Positions 45,593 through 57,500 of a stretch of DNA of 64,000 nt are shown here, piece by piece. The position numbers and the translations under genes were made by a program. The stretch is from Thamnaconus septentrionalis (lineage: Eukaryota; Chordata; Actinopteri; Tetraodontiformes; Monacanthidae). Where the stretch lies: assembly GCA_009823395.1 (NCBI GenBank), contig CM020517.1:13067001-13131000 (forward strand). Direction: 5' to 3'. The first letter of the stretch is position 1. Every line of letters starts with the position of its first letter. The notes under the pieces were generated by a model, which was not told where the DNA came from, did not search any database, and was given only the letters and a program-made list of their open reading frames with translations.

Positions 45593-48500
45593 GTAGGCAA
45601 CGGGCGAACCAAGCACCGTCGCTGCCAGTCGTGACTGGAGCCTTCGCTGCGTTCGGCTCGAGGGTTAAGTCGCATGTTCCTCCGCTGTAGCAGCTCACTT
45701 GGAGTTAGCATTAGCATTAGCTCGTTAGCCAGGGCAGGCGACGGACAGGCCGTAACATTGGAAGCCAAGGACAGAATGACACTTTCCCTCTTCAGGGCAT
45801 TTATGCGATCTCAACTAAAGAAACTGTTTCTCTTCGGTCCCCCCGCGTTTTGATATCGATCTTTTTAGTTTAATCAACTGACTTAAAATTGGGTTCTTAA
45901 TAAGTGCTAATATTCAGGTAATGCATTTTTAGTCATGCACCAAGTACGAGTATGTAATCTCTGCAAAGATACGATTTCCTGATAACACCAGATAAAATGT
46001 GGAAATGAAAAGTCTAAAATGTGTGTTTAATTGGTAGAAATTGGTACTCGTTTTGCAAGGCTTTCACACTGCATTAGAAGCTAACACATCAAAGTCAAAT
46101 GTCACTCGGGAGCGTCCACTTGTCAACTAATCCTTGAGAAAGGGGGGTTAAGCACTTGACATACTGGTTTTGGATCAGTAGCTCGACTAGAGCAACGTTA
46201 ATCAAAGTTACTAATTTGATTTCAATGGATAGACAAACTCATATTGTCTTCTATGTCAAAGGTCAAAGCTCACTCCTGACCTTTCTCCAGTTATTGATTA
46301 AATACCATTAAATGCAAGTAATGTAATCGCCTATCAGATGTAATGTGCATCCCATAGGGGATTTAAAACCAAACATTTTAAATTTTGCAATTGATTTCAT
46401 TTTCATGGGGATGTTTACCAAAAATTTTAACATGATATAAATAAGGACATTTTTGGTAATATGGACTTGTCCTTCTCCACAGGGAAACAATGCGTTTGCT
46501 CGTCGGGCCACGACAGGTATGAAAGCTTCCTTCCTTCCAATTCTCAAGATTGACTCTGTTTTTTTCATAATACATCTGTTAGTTTTCTGCTAACACATTG
46601 TTAATCTAAAATTTTTCTACAGCTCTCTCAGTTAACCATTCTATCCCCCTCAACGACAATGTGTAAGTATACTAACTTAATAAGTTAGAAATAAATACAT
46701 TTCTTAAATTGGATGTTTTTACCTTTTAACTAAATCCCTTCCCACCTCACTATCACAAAATTAAGCCCATCAGCTTTATACATTATCACCCCTGCTGTCC
46801 ACATTAAACCAAAGAAATATCTATGCGCATGAGGACAAACAAACAATTGCCACTTTCACATGCAAGGTTTGTCTAAGAACATTCTCTTTAATTATCTTTA
46901 GAAAATCTCACGTCCGATCCAACGTTTTTCAAATCCAGTACTTCAGGACTTCTGTTGCATTTAGTAAGTTTGAACTTCAAAACATAGATTTCCACAGTTA
47001 AATCTCAAGGATCACCACTAATGTGCACATTGCAAAAATTATCTTTTTTTTCTCTCCAGGAAATGAGGTGGTCACAGTTAAGACCCCTGCATTTGCAGAG
47101 TCTGTCACAGAGGGGGACGTAAGGTGGGAGAAAGGTAACTCGTTTTACTAATGAACACATATGTGATATATGTAACTTCAATTGATTACCCAATTATATC
47201 AGTATTGTTAATATGTATTTTGTTTAATCAAAATTGTGTTAAGAAAATGTATAAAGGTAGTCTGCAAATCAAGAAAACAGCCCCCACCGTACAATGGTAA
47301 AGGACATTACACAATTGTTAGGCGTGTCCTTTCTCTCAGTCCGCCGCTATTATGCAGCACATGTAACGCTTATACTACAAATCCCAGAATGCTCTGCTGG
47401 TATTCTGGCAGACTACTTACTTTAACAGTCTATAAATAATGTTTTCTTGATGCACTTTTTCTTGCTACTCCAAGGGCATAAGTTTGAATGGTTGCACATT
47501 TATTGAAGGATATTATCATTACTTAATTCAGTGGTTCTCAAACTTTCTCTGTCACGCCCCACCTTGGAGGAAGAAAATTTTTCATTCTACTAGAAGCCCC
47601 AAATTTGACGTGGCTGTGTCTTGAGGGATCCCAATGAACCTGCAAGTGGCCCCATGTCTCTAGGACAAAGTTGACTTTTGACCCCATAGACTTGCATGGC
47701 ATTAGGGTTAGCGATAAGGCTGGAATTAGGGTTAGGGTTAGGGTTACTGCTGGAATTAGGGTTAGGGTTTTGGGGTTCCTCATGGGCTAGAAGCCCCAAA
47801 TTTGACGTGGCTGTGTCTTGAGGGATCCCGATGAACCTGCAAGTGGCCCCATGTCTCTAGGACAAAGTTGACTTTTGACCCCATAGACTTGCTTGGCATT
47901 AGGATGGTGTATTTTTGCTATTTTATTTTTAAATGTATTATTAGCCACTGGAAAAAGGTTACACTTGAAATTTAAATCAGAAGGCTGCAATTATTAAATA
48001 ATTTAATGATGAATAAGATTTTATTTATTTTGATGTTTGATATTTTATTAATTCGGGACTGAGCCTCAGCGAAGGCCTGCTCATGTCAGAGCAGGTCTTC
48101 GCAAGGCGAAGACTCGATTGTATTTGTAATGTTTATTATTCGGGACTGAGCCTCAGCGAAGGCCTGCTCATGTCAGAGCAGGTCTTCGCAAGGCGAAGAC
48201 TCGATTGTATTTGTAATGTTTATTATTCGGGACTGAGCATCAGCGAAGGCCTGCTCTCATCAGAGCAGGACTACGCAAAGCGAAGTCTTGATTGTTTTTG
48301 TAATGTTTATTATTATTATTCTTCCGCCGCGTCTTTGAACCCCATTTTGACCCCCTTACCATACATAAAAAGTCACCAAATTTGGCTCGCAGATCAGAAC
48401 CGGCGAAAAATTTTATAAAATGAAGAGTAAGAGGCAAAATTCCACTCTCTACCGCCCCCTACAGGCATCCAACAATTTCAACTGGTATAAAAAAATTAGA

Positions 48501-51500
48501 AATGGCCCTAGCTTCCACTAGGAAGGTCAAAAAAATATGACGAACATATCCACGCGCTCGTTCGTCTCGTCAAGCCCGACATTTTCAGACGCTCTAACTT
48601 TTGGCGCCCGACAAACAGGAAGTGAGTTATTTCCACTTGTATTTTGCCTGTTTTTGCCCCTTTTTCAAAACTTTTTTCTTCTACGAAGGTCGTAGAGACA
48701 TGGGACCAAAACCCACGCGTGCGGGCAATTGGGTGCTATTTGCTGATATGATGACCTTTGACCCCACACAAACCGGAAGTCAGCTATCGTCACTTTTTTG
48801 GAAATCAGAAAAAACGCAAGGCTCAGGAAGCGCAAGTCCGACGGGCTTGAAAATTCTGTATGACATAGACTGGACCTTCATTCCAAACAATTATCAAAAA
48901 AAAAGTGACATTTTCAAACCGTTTTCGTGCAACGGCCCTCCAAATTCATGCACATTGAAAATTGACCAAAAATCGCTCAAAATCCCGTCGCAAAAATTAA
49001 AATGCCTCTAGCGCCCTCTAGGAAGGTCGAAACCACATGGGACGAAAATCCACGCGTTCCTTGGATACAGACCTACATTCTGACATGATGACCTTTGACC
49101 CCTGACAAACCGGAAGTTAGTTATTTCCTCTTGTTTGAAATCATCCACAGTCACAGAACTCAACAACAGTGAATGCTGCAACTTTCAAACCTTTTCTATT
49201 GCAAAGACTGGACTGTCAGAAGGTCAACGTAAAAAGAATGGTCCGGATGCGTTGCACCGTTTTCATTTTACAGCCCTTTAAAGTCGATGCATGTCAAAAC
49301 TGACCAAAATCCCAAAAAACACACCAGAAAAATAACTAAAAATGCACCTAGCGCCCTCTAGGAACATCGGACATTCATGCAACAAATATCCACGCGTTCG
49401 TCTCATCAAGCTCTCGTCGCGTCACGCTCTAACTTTTTGCCTAGGACAAACAGGAAGTTCAATATTTCGACTTGTTTGAGATCGCCTGGACGAAAAAACA
49501 CGAAGTTCGTATTTTCACTCACCACGCCTACACCGTTACTCACACCCCGGATACCTATACAGTTAGATAGCTGAAGCTCTTAGCTAAAAGAAGATACCAA
49601 TATCTTTCCTGTAGACGCCGAATGGCGGAGTTCTGAGCTTAGATGTCCATGCTTCCAAAAGCGGAGCTAGCGGAGCTAGCGGCGCTATCTCTGCTCATGC
49701 AGGTTGGGAGCCCCTCACGCCTGTCTCTTTCTCTCCCTCTTATTCAACAGGCATATACTGTAAATGGCTGCAGTTTCCTTTACAAAAGTGCTACAGGCGT
49801 CATTCAAACACCGGCGTGTTTGTCTCATCAAGACCTATAATTTACATTTGACAGCCTCATCCAAAAAACAAACCAACAAAATAAAAAAATGCTGGTGAAA
49901 AATCTGCATCATTTCCATACATAGGCTTATGATGATAGACCTCTTCTCCCTCTTTCTGAACACAGACATAAATAGCTGCAGTTTCCTTTAGGGAAGTCAT
50001 ACAGGCGTCATTCAAACACCACGTGTTTGTCTCATTAAGGCCTATAATTTAGATTTGACAACATCTTCCAAAAAAATTTAAAAAAAAACTTTGAAAAAAT
50101 CTGCATCATTTGCATAGACTTTTTTCAGCAGATGGCGTCGGCAGAGGACGAGGGTCAATTGCAGGCGTCGGCAGAGGTCGTGGGGCAATTGCAGGCGTCG
50201 GCAGGGGTCGGGGGTCAATTGCAGTCGTCGGCAGAGGTCGTGGGGCAATTGCAGGCGTCGGCAGAGGTCGTGGGGCAATTGCAGGCGTCGGCAGGGGTCG
50301 GGGGTCGTCGTGGGTCGTCGTGGGTCGTCGGGGGTCGTCGTGGGTCGTCGGGGGTCGCGTCGGCCACGGCGGCTCAGTCCCGCAAACGCTGCTTGCAGCT
50401 TTAATTATTATTATTATTATACTTCCGCCGCGTCTTTGAACCCCATTTTGGCCCCCTCATCATACATAAAAAGTCACCAAATTTGGCACGAACGTCAGAA
50501 CCGGCGAAAAATTTTATAAAATGAAGAGTAGAAGCAAAAATTCCACTATCTAGCGCCCCCTACAGGCGTCCAAAAATTTCTACTGGTGTAAAAAAGTGTT
50601 CGCTCGCCCTATCTTCCACTAGGAAGGTCAAAAAAATATAACGAACATATCCACGCGTTCGTCTCGTCAAGCCCGACATTTAAATGCGCTCTAACATTGG
50701 GCGCCCGACAAACAGGAAGTGAGTTATTTCCACTTGTATTTTGCCTGTTTTTGCCCCTTTTTCAAAACTTTTTTCTTCTACGAAGGTCGTAGAGACATGG
50801 GACCAAAACCCACGCGTGCGGGCAATTGGGTGCTTTTTGTTATATGATGACCTTTGACCCCACACAAACCGGAAGTCAGCTATCCTCACTTTTATGGAAA
50901 TCAGAGAAAGCATGAAAGGCTCAGGAAGCGCAAGTCCGGACGGGCTTGAAAAGTCAATATGACATAGACTGGACCTTCATTCCAAATAATTATCAAAAAA
51001 AAGGTGAAATTTTCAAGCGCTTTTCGTTACAGCGGCCCTCCAAATTCATGCACATTGAAAATTGACCAAAAATCGCTAAAAATCCCTCGCAAAATTAAAA
51101 TGCCTCTAGCGCCCTCTAGGAAGGTCGAAACGACATGGGACGAAAACCCACGCGTTCCTTGGATACAGACCTACATTCTGACATGATGACCTTTGACCCC
51201 TGACAAACCGGAAGTTAGTTATTTCCTCTTGTTTGAAATCATCCACAGTGACACAACTCAACAACAGTGAAGGCTGCAACTTTCAAACCTTTTGTATTGC
51301 ACTGACTGGACTGTCAGAAGGTCAACATAAAAACAATGGTCCGGATCGTTGCACCGTTTTCATTTACAGCCCTTTAAAGTCGATGCATGTCAAAACTGAC
51401 CAAAATCCAAAAAAACACACCAGAAAATACCTAAAAATGCACCTAGCGCCCTCTAGGAACATCGGACATTCATGCAACAAATATCCACGCGTTCGTCTCA

Positions 51501-54500
51501 TCGAGCTCTACGTCGCGTACGCTCTAACTTTTGGCCTAGGACAAACAGGAAGTTAAATATTTCGACTTGTTTGAGATCGCCTGAACGAAAAAAAAAAGAT
51601 CGTATTTTCACTAACCACGCCTACACCGTTACTCACACCCGGATAACTATACATAGTTAGATAGCTGAAGCTCTTAGCTAAAAAAGAAGATACCAATATC
51701 TTTCCTGTAGACGCCGAAATGGCGGAGTTCTGAGCTTAGATGGCCATGCTTCCAAAAGCGGAGCTAGCGGAGCTAGCGGCGCTACCTCTGCTCCTGCAGG
51801 TTGGGAGCCCCTCACGCCTGTCTCTTGCTCTCCCTCTTATTCAACAGCCATATACTGTAAATGGCTGCAGTTTCCTTCACGAAAGTGCTACAGGCGTCAT
51901 TCAAACACCGACGTCTTTGTCTCATCAAGACCTTTATTTTACAATTTACGGCCACTTCAAAAAAACAAACCAACAAAATAAAAAAATGCAGGTGAAACAT
52001 CTGCATCATTTCCATACACAGGCTTATGATGATTAATTACACCTCTTCTCCCTCTTTCTGAACACAGACATAAATAGCTGCAGTTTCCTTTGGGAAGTCA
52101 TACAGGCGTCATTCAAACACCCACGTGTTTGTCTCATTAAGGCCTATAATTTAGATTTGACAACATCTTCCAAAAAATTTAAAAAAACTTTGAAAAATCT
52201 GCATCATTTGCATAGACTTTTTCAGCAGATGGCGTCGGCAGAGGGCGAGGTCAATTGCAGGCGTCGGCAGAGGTCGTGGGGCAATTGCAGGCGTCGGCAG
52301 GGGTCGGGGGTCAATTGCAGTCGTCGGCAGAGGTCGTGGGGCAATTGCAGGCGTCGGCAGAGGTCGTGGGGGCAGTTGCAGGCGTCGGCGGGGTCGGGGG
52401 TCGTCGTGGGTCGTCGTGGGTCGTCCGGGGTCGTCGTGGGGTCGTCGGGGTCGCGTCGCCACGGCGGCTCAGTCCGCAAACGCTGCTTGCAGCTTTATTA
52501 TTATTATTATTATATACTTCGCCGCGACTTGAACCCCATTTAGACCCCCTCATCATACATAAAAAGTCACCAAATTTGGCACGAACGTCAGAACCGGCGA
52601 AAAATTTTATAAAATGAAGAGTAGAAGCAAAATTCCACTATCTAGCGCCCCCTACAGGCGTCCAAAATTTCTACTGGTGTAAAAAGTGTTCGCTCGCCCT
52701 ATCTTCCACTAGGAAGGTCAAAAAAATATAACGAACATATCCACGCGTTCGTCTCGTCAAGCCCGACATTTAAAGACGCTCTAACATTGGGCGCCCGACA
52801 AACAGGAAGTGAGTTATTTCCACTTGTATTTTGCCTGTTTTGCCCCTTTTTCAAAACTTTTTCTTCTACTGAAGGTCGTAGAGACATGGGACCAAAACCC
52901 ACGCGTGCGGCAATTGGGTGCTTTTTGTTATATGATGACCTTTGACCCCACACAAACCGGAAGTCAGCTATCCTCACTTTTATGGAAATCAGAGAAAACG
53001 CAAGGCTCAGGAAGCGCAAGTCCGACGGGCTTGAAAAGTCAATATGACATAGACTGGACCTTCATTCCAAATAATTATCAAAAAAGGTGAAATTTTCAAA
53101 GCGCTTTTCGCAGCGGCCCTCCAAATTCATGCACATTGAAAATTGACCAAAAATCGCTAAAAATCCCCTCGCAAAAATTAAAATGCCTCTAGCGCCCTCT
53201 AGGAAGGTCGAAACGACATGGGACGAAAACCCACGCGTTCCTTGGATAGAGACCTATATTCTCACACCCTGACCTTTGACCCCTGACAAACCGGAAGTTA
53301 CTTATTTACACTTGTTTGAAATCATCCACAGTGACACAACTCAACAACCGTGAATGCTGCAACTTTCAAACCTTTTGTATTGCAAAGACTGGACTGTCAG
53401 AAGGTCAACGCAAATAGAATGGTCCGGATGCGTTGCACCGTTTTCATTTTACAGCCCTTTAAAGTCGATGCATGTCAAAACTGACCAAAATCCAAAAAAA
53501 CACACCAGAAAAATAACTCAAAATGCACCTAGCGCCCTCTAGGAACATCGGACATTCATGCAACAAATATCCACGCGTTCGTCTCATCGAGCTCTACGTC
53601 GCGTACGCTCTAACTTTTTGCCTAGGACAAACAGGAAGTTAAATATTTCGAGTTGTTTGAGATCGCCTGAACGAAAAAAAACGAAGTTCGTATTTTCACT
53701 CACCACGGCTACACCGTTACTCACTCACCGGATAACTAGACATAGTTAGATAGCTGAAGTTCTTAGCTAAAAGAAGATACCAATATCTTTCCTGTAGACG
53801 CCGGAATGGCGGAGTTCTGAGCTTAGATGTCCATGCTTGCAAAAGCGGAGCTAACGGAGCTAGCGCCGCTCCCTCTGCTGCTGCAGGTTGGGAGCCCCTC
53901 ACGCCTGTCTCTTGCTCTCCCTCTTATTCAACAGCCATATACTGTAAATGGCTGCAGTTTCCTTTACAAAAGTGCTACAGACGTCATTCAAACATCCACG
54001 TGTTTGTCTCATCAAGGCCTATATGTTACATTTGACAGGCACTTCAAAAAGACTGCAGGTTAAAAATTAAAATCATTTGCATATACAGGCTTATGATGAT
54101 TAGACCTCTTCTCCAGCTTTTTCAACACACAAATGGCTGCAGTTTCCTTCACCAAAGTGCTACAGGTGTCATTCAAACACCGACGTGTTTGTCTCATCAA
54201 GACCTTTAGTTTACAATTTACAGCCACTTCAAAAAAACAAACCAACAAAATAAAAAAATGCAGGTGAAAAATCTGCATCATTTCCATACACAGGTTTATG
54301 ATGATTAATTAGACCACTTCTCCCTCTTTCTGATCACAGACATAAATAGCTGCAGTTTCCTTTAGGGAAGTCATACAGACGTCATTCAAACACCTACGTC
54401 TTTGTCTCATTAAGGCCTATAATTTAGATTTGACAACATCTTCCAAAAAAATAAAAAAAAAAACTTTGAAAAAATCTGCATCATTTGCATAGACTTCTTT

Positions 54501-57500
54501 CAGCAGATGGCGTCGGCAGAGGACGAGGGTCAATTGCAGGCGTCGCCAGAGGTCGTGGGGCAATTGCAGGCGTCGGCAGGGGTCGGGGTTCGTCGTGGGT
54601 CGTCGGGGGTCGCGTCAGCCACGGCAGGGGTCGCAGGTCGTCGTGGGTCGCGTCGGCCACGTCGGGGGTCGTCGTGGGTCGTCGGGGGTCGCGTCGGCCA
54701 CGGCGGCTCAGTCCCGCAAACGCTGCTTGCAGCTTTAATTTAAAATTTGATTTTGCTTGTACATAGTATGAAGTAATTTATTGTATAGTATTGATATTTG
54801 CTTGTTCCATATTCTGGTTGAGGCAAAACTTGTTTGGGTCTATATAAAAAGGCTCACTGTTCGATCTGGAGGAAGATTTTTTTCAATAAATATCAACGTT
54901 GGCCTGCAACTTTGAGTATTCTCTTCTCTCTCAAAGATTTCTGTCAGTTCACTTGTTGGTCCAACCTCATCAAGATGTAGACAATCATCTATATTTGTAT
55001 TCTGATTGTCATCCTTTTATCTCCACAGCTGTTGGAGACACAGTCGCAGAAGATGAGGTGGTGTGTGAAATTGAGACTGATAAGGTAAAGTTGAACAGTT
55101 CTAATAGTCTTTCTTTTTATTCACTGTAAATGTTTGCTTTTGACCTGTGACCTGTTCCTGTTAGAAATCATAGTTTTGTGTTACGATCGGAATGGAAAGT
55201 TGAAGATCAAAATGATCCATACATACTTGCATATTTCCACATGAATAACAGCATGGCTTTATACTTTAATTTTTTTTGTTTTCTCAGACCTCAGTGCAGG
55301 TTCCATCTCCTGCTGCAGGAGTGATAGAGGAGCTTTTGGTCCCTGATGGGGGAAAGGTGGAGGGTGGAACTCCGCTCTTCAAGCTTCGAAAAGGAGGTAT
55401 TAAATGTCTCATATCTCCCGAAAAAAACATCTGAGACTATATTTTAGAGAGATGATTTACACAAGTTGTTTAAGATTTCATCTCAGTTCCTGTTTTCCTT
55501 CTCACCTCCGCGTTCAGCCGGCGCACCAAAAGCTGCGGAGGCTCCAAAAGCCGAGGCCCCGGCTGCTGCCGCCCCCACCGCCGTCTGCTGCTCCCCCTCC
55601 CCCGCCGCCTCCCCCTCCCTCAGCTGTGGGCCCCATTCCCACCACTATGCCCCCTGTGCCACCTGTGCCAGCACATGCTATGGACACTAAACCAGGTTAG
55701 TTTTAACGAGACAGACGGTCCGTGTCATGTGAGAACTGTTTTGGTTGCGTCCATGCTCTTGACCTCTAGCTCACACGATTAATCATCGTTCAGCTTCCTG
55801 CAGGACCTGGTTGTCCTCAGCTGATGCTTCTCCTTTGTCTTTGTCTTAGTTTCGGCCATCAAGCCCACTGCTGCTGCGGTTGCACCAGCAGTCTCAGCGG
55901 AGGCTGCAGCTAAAGGAGTCAGGACAGAAAGCAGGGTAAAGTCTGAACTCCTACTTTTAGGATTGTTTCAATCAATTCGATCTGATGGAGATGGGGTGAA
56001 GTTGAGAAGTGTGTACTCAGTGTAATTTTTTTTTTTTTGGATCAGGTTAAGATGAACCGCATGAGGCTGAGGATTGCTCAGAGACTGAAAGAAGCGCAAA
56101 ACACCTGCGCAATGTTGACTACGTTTAATGAGGTCGACATGAGGTAGGAAATTCTAATTTTGTCGACCTATATTGTTAAACCAACGCTACTATTTTAGAG
56201 GTAAAAAATGTTCTGTGCTACATTCTCAACTAAATTTAAGCAACATAAGGGCACAACCAAAAGTAAACTGTAAGGAGCGTATTTTAATTTCGTGGCCACG
56301 AACATTTTGCGCTTGTGCTAAAAGCTAAAACCTCCCTCGCACAAATGGTTCCAGACTGGGATCTACCCTACAGGAAGAGCTTTCGGAAACCCGATATCCT
56401 CTTAAACACTGGAATGTAAATATTTGGTCATAATGCCATCTAAAACGAAGATAAGAATTGTTAAAACCGATATTATTAATTTACAAGGAAATGTTATTGT
56501 CTGCACTTGCCCCCTGCACTGGAGAGGACACTTTGAGGATTTCTCTTACCCGCAAATGTGTGGTGTCGGCTTTCGGCTATTCAGGGTTTTCTGTGCATCC
56601 TAATTTGATTGACATTGACGGTCTGGAGGAAGACTTCACAGGCCGGGGCTCATCTGGAGCCGAAGGAGCTTGTCAGAGCAGGAGGCTGGGGCATCTGTAG
56701 GGGCCCGCAGAGACCTGCGCTCTGAGTGGAAGAGCTGTCTCAACCGATATGGGCTTTTATGACAGCCCAATAAGATTTACAGGCTCTAGAAAGTGAAGAT
56801 TTTTATCGCTTCTTCTCTCCTTTCTCGGAGAGTCTGTGTCTTGGGAGGGGCTAATCATGTTAGTGGAGAAACCCTAGAGCTTCAACAGGGTTAGAGACAG
56901 GAAAACAAACAATTAAAAAGAGCGATACAAGAGAAAAATGAGCAATAGGCAAAGTATTATCAGAGTGGTTTTAATAGATTAATTTTGCACTATCTGTAAG
57001 AGTGGGGTATTTTTTGTAAGAGCCATCAAAAGTCTGCTTTGTTTTTTGATCAGAATAAATACAAGTTTACATTATTTGCTGGTTAAATGCTTGAGCATAT
57101 TTAAATAGGTATAAATAATTCTCTCTCATATCACTTGAACTGAATTTAATATCATTGAATGCTGTTTCATGAGTACATGTTGTGTGATTGTACATTTTTA
57201 AAGCTTTCTGATACATCGGTGCCAGGTTTAAGTATAGTTGGTTTTCTTGCAAAAATCTGCAGTATTCATGAATACGAGTACTGACATTTTGCTGTGTGTG
57301 TTTTTAACTGTCCCAAGGTTTGATTTTTGCATTAATTCCCCTCCAATCTAGTTTTCTTTAGGCTTCACTCCTTGTTGCCCTCATGGTCATTGTTAGCTGA
57401 TCCAAATGTTTCACCTGTTTCCTGCCAGCAACATTACCGACATGAGGAAGGCTTACAAAGACGCCTTCCTGAAAAAGCACAACATGAAGTTGGGCTTCAT

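Larger units (their letters stand above)
47135..55028 (+). other. dlst intron 5, expanded by repeats
   Basis: A 7.9-kb GT-AG intron, far longer than the other dlst introns here. Most of it (about 47.5-54.74 kb) is repetitive: a 116-bp duplication, an 87-bp tandem array and three tandem copies of a 2.1-kb repeat, each listed separately. Many short ORFs occur in it but none is conserved-looking coding sequence. Confidence 0.9.

Noticed and set aside
47700..47770. Interstitial telomere array
   Set aside because: Only a few TTAGGG words mixed with variants within a duplicated repeat; too short to call a telomeric relic with confidence.
50110..50439. Gly/Arg-rich repetitive ORF resembling an RGG protein
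   Set aside because: Directly reflects the 30-bp VNTR; equivalent ORFs are disrupted in the sister copies.
56458..56700. 80-codon ORF in dlst intron 10
   Set aside because: No family resemblance and no splice signals; surrounding dlst exons join in phase without it.
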